A stretch of DNA of 64,000 bases from Fimenecus sp052298855 (GCA_052298855.1 DAVZXP010000004.1:151039-215038); one strand, 5' to 3'; counted from the stretch's first letter, positions 44,518 through 53,573 are shown. The notes: generated by a model not told the origin, from the letters alone. Numbers and translations are program-made.

Positions 44518-46608
44518 TTAATCTTTCTCATTAAACAAGAAAGACATCATTCTTTTTTTGTGTTCGTTTATATCGGTCAAGTCCCATTCAAATCCGCTTT
44601 CTCTTGAACCTTCTAGATAATTATCCTTACAAATTTGCATCATAATTCTTAGTTTTAATGTTGCAACACTAACCGGATTAACTTTACGAGAATTATCGAG
44701 ATAATAATCAACCTTAGCTCGTGGAGTCCAATTTGATCCTAAACTATTTGCTTCGCTACCAATCATGGCAAAATTACCGAAACAATTAATGTTGTTTTTG
44801 GTTAAGAAGCCGGTTTCATCTTTTGAAAGTGCCTGAGGGTAGTAGTGTTCTAAACTTTTTCTAGTCCTAGAAAAATAAAAATTGTTAAATGAATCCAACT
44901 CAAAATCTTTGCAACCCAGTCTGTCAAAAAATGCATCTCTTGGTGGGTCGCCCTTTTTTGTTTTCTTTCCTCTAATGTTATCAGCGTAAAACTCCCAAAT
45001 TCTGTAATCCAGATAATTAAACACATAAAGCGGTATCCCGTTTGTTCCTCTGCTTGAATTGCCGTAAATTTGTTCAAAATCACCTATACTTTTCTGACTG
45101 TATTGCTCTACTCCCAATTTGTTATTCCTGATTATAGCAGCGTCAAAAGCATTCGGTGACGGAACATTATTGCTTTCATTAAGATTGCCTCTTTCTAAAT
45201 AGACATCAAAAAATATTTTTTTGGTCAAACAATTAACAAAGTTATAATACCTTTTTTTACTTTCGATATTATTGACATCAACATTCTCCGCATACTCATC
45301 AAACAAGAACAATAAACAATACAGTAAATAATTTTTGCGTTGTTTCGGAGTAAATGTTACTTCAAGCATTGATAAAAGATTCACCATTTTTTCCTGTGCT
45401 TTATCACTGTCATTCAAATCAGAAAACAAATCAATTGTATACCAATGTTTATTGTCGAACTTTGTATATTTAAGATTCCACGGATTATTATCTCTCTTTT
45501 CATCTTCGTTAGAATGATGAACAATAAAATTGTCCAAGAAGTATTTTGCTTTAATAAGATTGTAGGCAAATTGCTTAACAAATTTTGATTTGCAGTCTGC
45601 GGAAGGTAAATCTAAAGCATATTCAAATTCGTTTAGAAGTTCTTTGTCATCAAGATTAGCCTGTTCTTGTTTATTGTTGCGAATTTGAGTGAGCTTTAAT
45701 ACAATCAGAAGGAAATTCGGAAAATCTATTATAGGTTGAAACATATCCTGTATGGCATTATCAGTTTCCGAGTTATCTTTTTCAATCTTGCTCTGTTCAA
45801 GTATAGTAGATAGTTCTTTTTGATAATCGACAGCTTTTGAATTAGAATTATCCGTTATATCAAAGCCTTTAAACTTAAAACTACCATCCACCTCAAAATA
45901 CATATTGTCTTTTGGGTCGTGAATCAATCTTTGTGCGTATATATTCATTTCGCTGCAAATATCCCATATTTCCTTAAAGCATGACGCTTCATATTCCGTA
46001 TGGAGACATTCAAATAATCTCGCTTTTACAATTTCGTGTTTTTCCAACTGTTCTCCACGAGAATTCATCACCTCAAAATAATGATTCAAGTCGATATCCT
46101 TTGGAACATGATAATGAATTATATGAACTTGATTTAGCCAATATTCGATGTATTTTTTAAGTGCCTCTTGTCCTAAACCTAATTCGTTTATTTCCTCTTT
46201 TGCAAACTTAAAACCTTTTGTAATACTAATCTCTGACTCTTCAGATGCCATATCGGTTTCTAGGTTTTTAAGTGTATAGTTTGATTTCTTTCGTGCCTTA
46301 AATGACAATTTACTGTTAAGATTTTCCTTAAAGCATTTCAAAATTAGATAAATCGTTGTCAGCCTTTGCTGACCGTCAATTATTTCATAAGTGTTATCGC
46401 CTCGATCATAGGATACCAAAGTGCCGACATAATACTTATTGTTTTGGCTTTTTTGGAAAGAATCGAATACATCTCGAACAAGAGCTTTGATTTCCTCTCG
46501 TTCCCAAGCATAGTTTCTTTGATATATCGGTATTTCGTAATTTCTAAATTCATTTCCTATATACAAATCAGAAATTGTTAAATCCTCAAGCGGAAAATCA
46601 TTTTTCAT
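44518..46608 (-). CDS. DUF262-DUF1524 restriction-type protein
   Basis: 696 residues. N-terminal DUF262 (IPIYQRNYAWE at 26-36, IIDGQQRLTT around 78-85), a family with a ParB-like nucleotide-dependent regulatory fold, and C-terminal DUF1524 HNH-type nuclease (LEHYYPQ with His588, FGNFAMIG). This is the architecture of GmrSD-type modification-dependent defence enzymes. The ATG at 46608 is eight bases after GGAGG and overlaps the upstream partner gene by 11 bases, so the two proteins are made together. Confidence 0.85.
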   Translation of the reverse strand: MKNDFPLEDLTISDLYIGNEFRNYEIPIYQRNYAWEREEIKALVRDVFDSFQKSQNNKYYVGTLVSYDRGDNTYEIIDGQQRLTTIYLILKCFKENLNSKLSFKARKKSNYTLKNLETDMASEESEISITKGFKFAKEEINELGLGQEALKKYIEYWLNQVHIIHYHVPKDIDLNHYFEVMNSRGEQLEKHEIVKARLFECLHTEYEASCFKEIWDICSEMNIYAQRLIHDPKDNMYFEVDGSFKFKGFDITDNSNSKAVDYQKELSTILEQSKIEKDNSETDNAIQDMFQPIIDFPNFLLIVLKLTQIRNNKQEQANLDDKELLNEFEYALDLPSADCKSKFVKQFAYNLIKAKYFLDNFIVHHSNEDEKRDNNPWNLKYTKFDNKHWYTIDLFSDLNDSDKAQEKMVNLLSMLEVTFTPKQRKNYLLYCLLFLFDEYAENVDVNNIESKKRYYNFVNCLTKKIFFDVYLERGNLNESNNVPSPNAFDAAIIRNNKLGVEQYSQKSIGDFEQIYGNSSRGTNGIPLYVFNYLDYRIWEFYADNIRGKKTKKGDPPRDAFFDRLGCKDFELDSFNNFYFSRTRKSLEHYYPQALSKDETGFLTKNNINCFGNFAMIGSEANSLGSNWTPRAKVDYYLDNSRKVNPVSVATLKLRIMMQICKDNYLEGSRESGFEWDLTDINEHKKRMMSFLFNEKD

Positions 46609-48070
46609 TCTCATTGCCTCCCTGTATAAAGTTATATTGCTTAAAGAAGTGCAAAAAGCTTTCGAATATACCGTTATCGTCTTTTTCATCAATGCCAGAA
46701 TCTATGTCCGCAAACACAATTTTATCTTTTGGTAAAGGAATTATAATCTCTGACAGCGCACTTAATAAAGAGATAGGTGAGTCAGACTCAATTATCAGTT
46801 TATAAATATTAAACGAATTGTATACATCCGAAAAGCCTAGTACAAAATTTTGAGCAGTTTTCCAACCCACATTATAATATTGAACTCGCAAAGAATACGC
46901 CCATATAAAAGCATATACTAAGAATTGCTCAAGCAAATTTATGTCTGTTTTTTCGGGCTTTTCCGGACAAAATCTATCTGCATATAATAACAATGCGGTA
47001 TCAAGTAATAATCTTGTAATTCTGTTTCCAACACCTTTTTTGTTATTTTTTAGATTTAGTGTTTTGATTATTTCGTTACCATTAACCAAGAAGCCTTCAT
47101 ATTTATCGTTGTTTTGAATATCGGATAAAATATCAAAATAATGCTTTGCATATTCAAAAAACGGCTGACCGGCAATAATAGGCGCATTAATTTGAAACTG
47201 ACTTAATTTTTTTACTCCCGAAACAAACGGCAAAGGGGATACATTAACATCATGTGCATATGCATAAGCCCCCTTATAATACTGAGCGTATGGATAATTA
47301 TCATTTGCAGATACGCCCTTAAAAATATCAATATTTTTTTCGTCAAGTTTATATGATTTGTTACCCCTGATCCATTCTTTTAACCTGTATAAATACTCTG
47401 TAAATAATGACGACAGTTCGTACTGATTTGTTTCTTCCCATATCTTTACGGTTTTTTCAATCGTTGAAGTTTCAACATCACTCATTTCTCGCAAATGGTA
47501 TGCTTTAAGTAAATCGTGAGGATACAACGCTTTGCCTCGAGCGTTTTGTGAATCAAAAAATTGAAATGCTTCAGATGCATTATCTGTTATTATAACGACG
47601 AATTGACAATTTATTTTGATATATTTACATATTTCGTCTTGATTTGGCAATTTTTGATTGCGTCTTAAAAACATATTGTAATTCTTTAAGATGTTATTTT
47701 TAGTGATTGATATATCGTTAATCTTTAATTCAAATACATCATTGATTTTTAACGATTTCAGCAAAAGCCAAAATGTAATTATTCGCTGTTGACCGTCAAC
47801 TATTTCATATTGCTTTTTTTCATTGTTTTTATATAGAATAAGCGTTCCAACTCTATAAACCTCGCGATTGCTTTTTTGGGCATCCAGAATATCATCATAT
47901 AGCTGGCTCGCATTTTTTACTGACCATTTGTATGGACGCTGATATCCGGGTATAACAATATTCATACCATTACTTTTCAAACTAACAGAGTTCTTATCCT
48001 TCGTATTGCTAATTGATTTATTAATAAAAAAATCTTCTATGTTCGTGATAGCAAGTGTTAAATTCCCCAT
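46598..48070 (-). CDS. DUF262-only partner protein
   Basis: 490 residues. DUF262 motifs are present (IPGYQRPYKWS, IVDGQQRIITF) but I see no DUF1524 HNH end: the C-terminus is acidic and lacks the His-x-x-Pro. GGAGG precedes the ATG. As first gene of a two-gene unit it may be the sensing or regulatory subunit for the nuclease encoded downstream. Likely anti-phage, by family. Confidence 0.83.
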   Translation of the reverse strand: MGNLTLAITNIEDFFINKSISNTKDKNSVSLKSNGMNIVIPGYQRPYKWSVKNASQLYDDILDAQKSNREVYRVGTLILYKNNEKKQYEIVDGQQRIITFWLLLKSLKINDVFELKINDISITKNNILKNYNMFLRRNQKLPNQDEICKYIKINCQFVVIITDNASEAFQFFDSQNARGKALYPHDLLKAYHLREMSDVETSTIEKTVKIWEETNQYELSSLFTEYLYRLKEWIRGNKSYKLDEKNIDIFKGVSANDNYPYAQYYKGAYAYAHDVNVSPLPFVSGVKKLSQFQINAPIIAGQPFFEYAKHYFDILSDIQNNDKYEGFLVNGNEIIKTLNLKNNKKGVGNRITRLLLDTALLLYADRFCPEKPEKTDINLLEQFLVYAFIWAYSLRVQYYNVGWKTAQNFVLGFSDVYNSFNIYKLIIESDSPISLLSALSEIIIPLPKDKIVFADIDSGIDEKDDNGIFESFLHFFKQYNFIQGGNENEK

Positions 48071-48097
48071 TTTTTTCCTCCACTGTGACTTTTCTAA

Positions 48098-48126
48098 ATA
48101 GTACCATAACTATATTCGTTTTGCAA
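48098..48126 (-). promoter_or_regulatory. Promoter of the DUF262 pair
   Basis: On the minus strand: TTGCAA (48126-48121), 17-bp spacer, TACTAT (48103-48098). Confidence 0.6.
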
Positions 48127-48313
48127 CATAAAGCGGTTCAAAATAAGATGCTGCGCCATTTTTTCAGACTAATATTAAAATCAAAACCGGGTTACAATCA
48201 ATTATTCATATCAAACTTTTTCGTTAACCTAGCCATATACAATTCGTACTTTTCCATATTTTTGTTTTGCGGACAATTAAACATATCTGTATTGTATTCA
48301 GAATAGTGTATTC

Positions 48314-48412
48314 GCAACCGTTCATTGACCACTTACGAACAGAAAGCGGGATAAAAACACAGCGCCAAATTAAAAAACAGTCATTTCAATGTATAAAAGA
48401 AATGGCTGTTTT
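48314..48412. repeat. Element-end repeat, copy C (partial)
   Basis: The integrase-end block, GCGGGATAAAAACACAGCGC and the CAGTCATTT/AAATGGCTG terminator are the same as at 44169, but no tRNA fragment follows. Downstream of the DUF262 pair promoter, it divides that pair from the next genes. Confidence 0.75.
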
Positions 48413-48461
48413 TGTTGGTTGGGTATTGAATAAATGTTATCTTAATAAAAGCAATTTTATA

Positions 48462-49079
48462 TTATACGGGAGCGTCAACCTCGGTTTTCAGAAGCTCCAA
48501 AACAAAATAGCTCTCTTTTTCAACCTGTTTCGAATTAAAACCGCCTGCTACCTGAAATTTGTATTCTCTGTCAGGCTCGTCCATTCCGAAAAAGTTAATC
48601 AAAATAAAGGGGTCAACGCCATTATACGGTCCGTCATCAACACCGCCTGCCGTGATTTTTTCGTCCCCAAGCTCAAGCTCGAGCAGATAATCGGTGTAGG
48701 TGCAATAAGAGTCGAAATCGGGATTTATTTCCCCCTCGGAAATTAGGCTTCTGATTAAATTCGGAATTGCTTTTGCCTTTCCTCGTGCCTTGCGTGAGCT
48801 GTCCCTTCCGGTAAAAGCAAAAGACAATTTACTCATACGCTCATCCTCTTCTTCATCGTCATCATACGAAGAATCGTCAAAATACTCTTCAAACTGTCTT
48901 AAATAGTCCTCGCCGTCAAATTTGTCTCTGCTTAAAAAATACTCTTTCAGAGCATTAAAATAGTTTTCTCTTGCTTTTTCAAAGGTTGAATAAGTCCGAA
49001 CGCCGTGTTGGTTAATTCGTTGCTCATCCTTAACAAAATCCTCGTCAAAAATTATGTTCCACACATATTTTTTATCCAT
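48462..49079 (-). CDS. Hypothetical protein
   Basis: 205 residues, cytoplasmic, acidic, with a low-complexity Asp/Glu stretch (DDSSYDDDEEEDE near 70-82). No known domain recognised. AAAGGAG precedes the ATG. Its gene follows the 49130 gene in the same direction with a 50-base gap, so they may be co-transcribed. Placed between two restriction-type units; a defence role would be guilt by association only. Confidence 0.7.
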   Translation of the reverse strand: MDKKYVWNIIFDEDFVKDEQRINQHGVRTYSTFEKARENYFNALKEYFLSRDKFDGEDYLRQFEEYFDDSSYDDDEEEDERMSKLSFAFTGRDSSRKARGKAKAIPNLIRSLISEGEINPDFDSYCTYTDYLLELELGDEKITAGGVDDGPYNGVDPFILINFFGMDEPDREYKFQVAGGFNSKQVEKESYFVLELLKTEVDAPV

Positions 49080-49129
49080 TTTGATTCTCCTTTATTTAAT
49101 CTAAAAATTTTAATGAACCGACTTGTTTT

Positions 49130-50161
49130 TTACTGTTCAAGCCATGTTCCTGTTTTTGTGTCGGTGTAAATGCCTAACTGTGAGTCAACAAGATTGTGGA
49201 TTATGCGTGAGAGTGCCTTGCGTTCAATAGTGACCTCGTAGGGCATACTCTCAAGAAGCCTGAGTATCTCGTTCTGTCTTAAATGCTTTGCCGAGCTTGA
49301 GTGCTCCTTTAATATAAGATAGACAAAAAGCGGCGCCATAGTCTTTCTCTTGTTTTGCTTTAACGGTTTGTAAAGCTTATCGAGCAATTCGTCATCATCG
49401 GTGTAGAACTGTTCAAAATATTTTCTTGTAGAGTCGTCAACCGCTTCGATTGATATGCCATAGTCATGCATAACAATCATTGCAGCAAGCTGACACGCTT
49501 CTGCATTGACAATATAATCGGGTGCATTTAGTGTGAGAAGCTTGTAAACTCTCTGTGCGTGGCGAACAAGGCTTGCAGCACGGATATTTGTTCCTACCCT
49601 GTTCTCGCTTTCGGCAAACAAGCTGTTTATATACTCTTTATAATAGCTCCTCTCCTCATCTGTAACCGAAACATCTATATAATCTCGCATAAACTCCTTT
49701 TCATCGTCCCTGAGCTTTCCGTTTTTAACATAAGTCTTTGACAAATCCTTAATCCAAGCAACCGTTGACATTCTGTCGGAAATATCGTTGATTCTGTTCA
49801 TATCAAAGTTATCTGTACTGAAGGCTTTAACATAGGTTGCCCAGATATAGAACAGCTTGCCGTCTCCTAACACCTTTTTCGCATTTTCATTCGTTCCGTC
49901 AAGCTCATCATCATGTTCTGCGATTTTCTTTAGCGCATCAAAGAGCGAAGCAAATTTTTTCTTTGCCTCATTTCTGCCATTATTACCCCAAGCAATACGG
50001 CAACGGTAGCTAAAGGTTCCTCCCCAGAATTTCGAATCGTCGTACGGACCCGGAATAAAGGTTACTCCGTCTTCGTTAAGGTTGTCATACATAAGGTCTA
50101 TAAATTCCTCGGGAGTGGTTTCCGTTGTGAAGGTATGGGTATCCTCAACATAATTACACAT
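49130..50161 (-). CDS. Hypothetical protein with a C-terminal winged-helix-like end
   Basis: 343 residues, cytoplasmic. The last ~55 residues (LRQNEILRLLESMPYEVTIERK... LVDSQLGIYTD) look like a DeoR/WYL-type winged helix, the rest is not recognised. The ATG at 50161 follows AAGGGG; an earlier in-frame start has no site. Upstream it appears to have the same odd promoter element found before the genes from 51.3 kb on (50197-50230). Confidence 0.7.
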   Translation of the reverse strand: MCNYVEDTHTFTTETTPEEFIDLMYDNLNEDGVTFIPGPYDDSKFWGGTFSYRCRIAWGNNGRNEAKKKFASLFDALKKIAEHDDELDGTNENAKKVLGDGKLFYIWATYVKAFSTDNFDMNRINDISDRMSTVAWIKDLSKTYVKNGKLRDDEKEFMRDYIDVSVTDEERSYYKEYINSLFAESENRVGTNIRAASLVRHAQRVYKLLTLNAPDYIVNAEACQLAAMIVMHDYGISIEAVDDSTRKYFEQFYTDDDELLDKLYKPLKQNKRKTMAPLFVYLILKEHSSSAKHLRQNEILRLLESMPYEVTIERKALSRIIHNLVDSQLGIYTDTKTGTWLEQ

Positions 50162-50196
50162 AAAAAATCCCCTTTCATCAATTAAAAATTTACATA

Positions 50197-50230
50197 ATAA
50201 TACCAAAAAAAGCTGCACCAAAATTGGTAC
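50197..50230 (-). promoter_or_regulatory. Possible member of the -26-type promoter group
   Basis: On the minus strand: CC-AA-TTTT-GGTGC, a 12-base gap, then TATTAT (50202-50197). Same order and spacing as the plus-strand elements at 51307, 51611, 53641, 54285, 57951, 59918 and 61271. Confidence 0.4.
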
Positions 50231-50302
50231 AACTTTCTAAACCGTAATTACTATATCATAACCGATGTAAAAATGTAAACACAAAACAGGAAAAATTTTT
50301 GA

Positions 50303-50345
50303 AAGTGAAGCAGATGCACCGTTTAAGGCACATCTGCTTGCTGTT
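50303..50345. terminator. Terminator, first copy of a repeated hairpin
   Basis: GTGAAGCAGATGCACC / GGCACATCTGCTT hairpin after the nuclease gene. An almost identical 45-base copy lies at 53370-53417, in the same orientation. Confidence 0.75.
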
Positions 50346-50364
50346 AATTACATTAAGCCAATAT

Positions 50365-51246
50365 TTACAAATATTCCGTTAAATCCATTTCGTTCTTTAA
50401 CAATTCATAAACAACTCGTTCATTTTCACGGAATTCTTTCATCTCATATATACCAAGAAAGCGGTAAGCTTCCTCTCCTAAGCAGTTTTTGCTCTTTGCA
50501 AAAACAATTCTTTTAACTCTTTTAACATCTGACAAGTCTTCTCCATAGTTTTCTTTTGTAACCTTAGAGTTATGACTTTCGTAAATATATTTCCAGTCAT
50601 TAGATAATGTGTTTATCCATCCAGATTGTGTTGTAGAACCAACGGTGCCGTCTTCATGAATTATTGATAAATGAGGAAACCAAACAATAGTTTCTTCATT
50701 TAACTTACAACTCCCACGATAATATTTTTTATATTCTTTTCCAAACAATTTTAAAACATCTGTTATCGTTTTAAAACTCAAATTATCCTTAATACTAATG
50801 TGCTTCGATTGCAAAGCAAGTTCAACAGGGTCTTGGTCTTCCCAAATCGGCGACCCTATATCTTTGTATTTACGTTGTATGTCTTCTACTATCTCGTCAA
50901 TCTGTTTGTTAATCTCTTCAATGCTCTTGGTCATATCAATATGTTTTTGCGTTAAAGGAGCTTCCGTAAGAGCTGATAACTTTTGACGTATATCTATCTC
51001 ACGTGATTCATCTTTTTCCTTGGTTTTCAAATGATATGATTCATAGCATTCAATTGCATAATTAATTTGAGGGAAATACAAATCAAGTAAATAGTATTTG
51101 TTATCTTCGGTTTTAACATATTGCTGAGAAACAGGTTGGATATTAATATTGCCGAGCTTATGATATATTGCTCCTACAACATAATTTTCATAGTCTTTTC
51201 TGTTTGTTCTTGATAATGTTTTAATTAAGTAATCTTTTTTATCCAT
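50365..51246 (-). CDS. PvuRts1I/AbaSI-like modification-dependent nuclease
   Basis: 293 residues. N-terminus (LSRTNRKDYENYVVGAIYHKL, QPVSQQYV, LDLYFPQIN.AIE) follows the PvuRts1I/AbaSI family, whose N-terminal Vsr-like nuclease domain cuts DNA with glucosylated or plain hydroxymethylcytosine. The C-terminal half (SGWINTL, WKYIYE, VFAKSKN) fits the SRA-like base-reading domain. Phages such as T4 carry such DNA, so this is a type IV defence enzyme. The residues after IE read CYESYH where relatives usually have an acidic pair, so activity needs testing. GGGGG precedes the ATG. Confidence 0.83.
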   Translation of the reverse strand: MDKKDYLIKTLSRTNRKDYENYVVGAIYHKLGNINIQPVSQQYVKTEDNKYYLLDLYFPQINYAIECYESYHLKTKEKDESREIDIRQKLSALTEAPLTQKHIDMTKSIEEINKQIDEIVEDIQRKYKDIGSPIWEDQDPVELALQSKHISIKDNLSFKTITDVLKLFGKEYKKYYRGSCKLNEETIVWFPHLSIIHEDGTVGSTTQSGWINTLSNDWKYIYESHNSKVTKENYGEDLSDVKRVKRIVFAKSKNCLGEEAYRFLGIYEMKEFRENERVVYELLKNEMDLTEYL

Positions 51247-51306
51247 ATTTATACCCCCATTTTCTTTTATTCTACCACAACCGACAAAATACTACAATAC
51301 ACCAAT

Positions 51307-51340
51307 GAACCAACTTTGACCGCACCCTGTTTAATATAAT
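51307..51340 (+). promoter_or_regulatory. Promoter element 1 of the -26-type group
   Basis: CC at 51310, CTTTGACC (TTGACC 51316-51321), 13-base gap, TATAAT (51335-51340). The gap is too short for a normal -35 and the hexamer at the normal distance is CAACTT. Confidence 0.5.
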
Positions 51341-51382
51341 GGCGGTACAGAATTAAGCTGAATATTTTTTTGAGGGTTTGTT

Positions 51383-51568
51383 ATGGGATTATTGGATTTT
51401 TTAGAGAACTGTTGCGACGCTTATGAAAACTGCCCGCCCAATGCATTGGCTGATGCACTTAAAAAGCAGGTCGAAATGGACCGACAAGCAATCAGAATGC
51501 GAAAGGCAATGACACGGAACGAACAGCTTACTTATTCTAAAACAATGCGTGAAGCAAAAGATAAGTAA
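51383..51568 (+). CDS. Small hypothetical protein
   Basis: 61 residues, charged, probably helical. GAGGG stands six bases before the ATG, and a promoter and a terminator frame the gene, so it is likely real. Not recognised. Confidence 0.6.
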   Translation: MGLLDFLENCCDAYENCPPNALADALKKQVEMDRQAIRMRKAMTRNEQLTYSKTMREAKDK

Positions 51569-51574
51569 AAAACG

Positions 51575-51602
51575 GTAAAAGCACCCTGAATGGTGCTTTT
51601 AC
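51575..51602 (+). terminator. Intrinsic terminator
   Basis: Perfect stem GTAAAAGCACC / GGTGCTTTTAC after the 61-residue gene. Confidence 0.8.
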
Positions 51603-51610
51603 AATACTTT

Positions 51611-51643
51611 GAGCCATTTTTAGTACACGGATTACAGTATAAT
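51611..51643 (+). promoter_or_regulatory. Promoter element 2 of the -26-type group
   Basis: CC at 51614-51615, ATTTTTA run, GTAC (51623-51626), 11-base gap, TATAAT (51638-51643). Confidence 0.5.
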
Positions 51644-51671
51644 AAAGCCGTAGTAAAAAGGAGGCGTTATT

Positions 51672-52814
51672 ATGACCGATAATTTCAAGGCTCTTATTCA
51701 GGCGTTTAAGCAAATGGCAAAGGACAGAGGCGAGCCTGAGACTATGGAAAAACTTGACGAACTTGTGCGTGAACTCGGTGAAGAACCGCCGAAGCTGCAC
51801 GAAAAGAAAATGCCTGTCAGCAAAAAACAGCATCCTAAAACGGAAAGGCATGAGATCTTAAAAAATATAAAAAGGATCGAAGACAAAGGAACAATCAATA
51901 AAATTATTGACATCTGCGTACCTTCATCGGAAATGAGAAGTTATCTCAAAACAAAAACGTGGACAGATTATGAACTTACGGAGCTGATTTTCGGCTCACA
52001 GATAAAGCTCGAAGATAAACTGAAATGCCTGTTTGATATAAAAGATTCCGAAATAGCTCTCGAGGCCTTCGGTGAAACATACAATGCGCTCGTTGAGCTT
52101 AAAAACGTCACAAATGGCGAGATTCTGATTGTTCACGATTGCTGGTACGATTACGATTTTCACGATGAAAACAGTGACTTCTACTGCCCGTGCTTAGACT
52201 ATACGCAGGCGTTGTATGAGATAAGAGAGCTTATGGAAGTAGAGGAATGGGACTGGGATACTCTTTGCTGGACAAGAGTTGAAAAATGGATATATGACGA
52301 ATGCGATATAATGGCCCGTTGGTACATCTATTATTTTATCGGCGACGAGGCCGTATATTTTGAATCGCGTGATCCGACAAGCGATCGTCGGGATTTTAAA
52401 GGCTATGTTGACAGCGCAAGTCTGCATCTGCCCGTACCGTTCAAGCCAGGCGACATAATTACGCTTGATGCCCGTCCATTCGCACCCGTGAATACCGCTG
52501 TTATTACCGAAACCGACAACAATTTCGACTGCTGCGGCACTCAGATTCTCTACCCCAACGAGAACGGTACATACAATTCTTTTGCTCTCAAACACGGGCA
52601 CGGTTTCGGTGAGCATTACTTCCCTTTGCTCTCCCCTCTTTACAGAGCCGAAAAGTATAATGGGGAGCTTAAAGAAAAAAAGGCAATTCTTAAAGATGTT
52701 TCCGGATTTGTAAAAGCAAAGGAAAGCAACGGCAGAAAGCTTTACGACGCTTTGGGCAATATTGATGTTACGGAAGAAGCGATACGTGAGTACATCTGCA
52801 TTGCCGATGTTTAA
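51672..52814 (+). CDS. Hypothetical protein, 380 residues
   Basis: Cytoplasmic and acidic. A charged helical N-terminus (about 1-75) is followed by a region rich in Trp, Tyr and Cys (YDYDFHDENSDFYCPCLDY, EEWDWDTLCWTRVEKW) and a beta-rich end with PFKPGDIITLDARPF. No family recognised. AGGAGG precedes the ATG. Confidence 0.75.
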   Translation: MTDNFKALIQAFKQMAKDRGEPETMEKLDELVRELGEEPPKLHEKKMPVSKKQHPKTERHEILKNIKRIEDKGTINKIIDICVPSSEMRSYLKTKTWTDYELTELIFGSQIKLEDKLKCLFDIKDSEIALEAFGETYNALVELKNVTNGEILIVHDCWYDYDFHDENSDFYCPCLDYTQALYEIRELMEVEEWDWDTLCWTRVEKWIYDECDIMARWYIYYFIGDEAVYFESRDPTSDRRDFKGYVDSASLHLPVPFKPGDIITLDARPFAPVNTAVITETDNNFDCCGTQILYPNENGTYNSFALKHGHGFGEHYFPLLSPLYRAEKYNGELKEKKAILKDVSGFVKAKESNGRKLYDALGNIDVTEEAIREYICIADV

Positions 52815-53102
52815 CCGAATAGTGGAAAGCTGCTACTTCAAATACCTTTACACGTAAACAGATATGTTTATTTGAAGGCAGAGAAGCAGAAAACGTGAGG
52901 TACTATGAGCTGACACCTGCAACGTTTAAAATACTTGAATGTTGAAAGCTGTCGGGCGATATGTTGTAATCAAAACGAATTTTGCCGTATGCCTCGTTAA
53001 ATAACGGCGGCCGTGTCGGATAACGAAACCGTACAATCCGCCCGTGCTAAATCGGGTAGGCTCTGACACCGGAGTCTTTATAGGGAAACCCACCCTGCAG
53101 TT
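52815..53102. other. Unexplained stretch, moderately GC-rich
   Basis: No open gene. From about 52940 to 53100 the DNA is more GC-rich than its surroundings and has complementary parts (CGGCGGCCGTG, CCGCCCGTGC, CACCGGAGTC, GGGAAACCCACCC). It could be a structured RNA or decayed coding sequence. Confidence 0.3.
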
Positions 53103-53344
53103 GATACAGCATTATTAAAGGCTGTATCGCCGACGCAGGAGAAGACTATGGCTGTAAAATTCGTGAGCCTTATAGTTTTTGGTGGCTTCGTATCGCAAAT
53201 AAAGACGGCGGTTGGGGTCAATACGCTTCTGTTTATGTCTATCACATTTGTGACAACGGTACGGTAAATCTATTTGAACGAGCTGCATACTCTGACGGCG
53301 TTCGCCCGGCAATTTGGGTAAAAGAAGAAACTTTATTTAAATAA
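53103..53344 (+). pseudogene. C-terminal remnant of a DUF6273-type protein
   Basis: Frame without a start that ends at 53344: YSFWWLRIANKDGG and YSDGVRPAIWV are the typical end of DUF6273 / fibrobacter-repeat-like extracellular domains of Clostridia. An in-frame stop precedes it at about 53101. Truncated gene. Confidence 0.6.
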
Positions 53345-53369
53345 CATTAATTGTGATTATTGTGCTTCT

Positions 53370-53417
53370 CAAAAGTGAAGCAGATGCACCGTTTAAGGCA
53401 CATCTGCTTGCTGTTCT
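53370..53417. terminator. Terminator, second copy of a repeated hairpin
   Basis: Same GCAGATG/CATCTGC hairpin as at 50303-50345, here after a facing small gene. The two copies bracket 3 kb. Confidence 0.75.
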
Positions 53418-53420
53418 CCG

Positions 53421-53573
53421 TTAAACAGGCATAACGATCCAACCAGAAAGCGTATGTCCTGAATATCTTGCCTCAACAATTCTTTTAGCTTCTAAAGAAC
53501 TGATAGCCTCAACCATTTCGGTAATTCTCATGCCCTTGTTGTCAAGAAAGAACTGGCATTTGTAGGTACGCAT
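53421..53573 (-). CDS. Small hypothetical protein
   Basis: 50 residues, MRTYKCQFFLDNKG start and EAKRIVEARYSGH near the end, resembling short phage or plasmid proteins of the type that adopt a small beta-alpha fold. AAAGGAGA stands before the ATG at 53573; in-frame ATGs further upstream lack a site. Confidence 0.55.
   Translation of the reverse strand: MRTYKCQFFLDNKGMRITEMVEAISSLEAKRIVEARYSGHTLSGWIVMPV

Noticed and set aside
52940..53100. Group II intron or c-di-GMP riboswitch in the GC-rich stretch
   Set aside because: I could not find domain V/VI, the intron start, or the aptamer core; left as unexplained.
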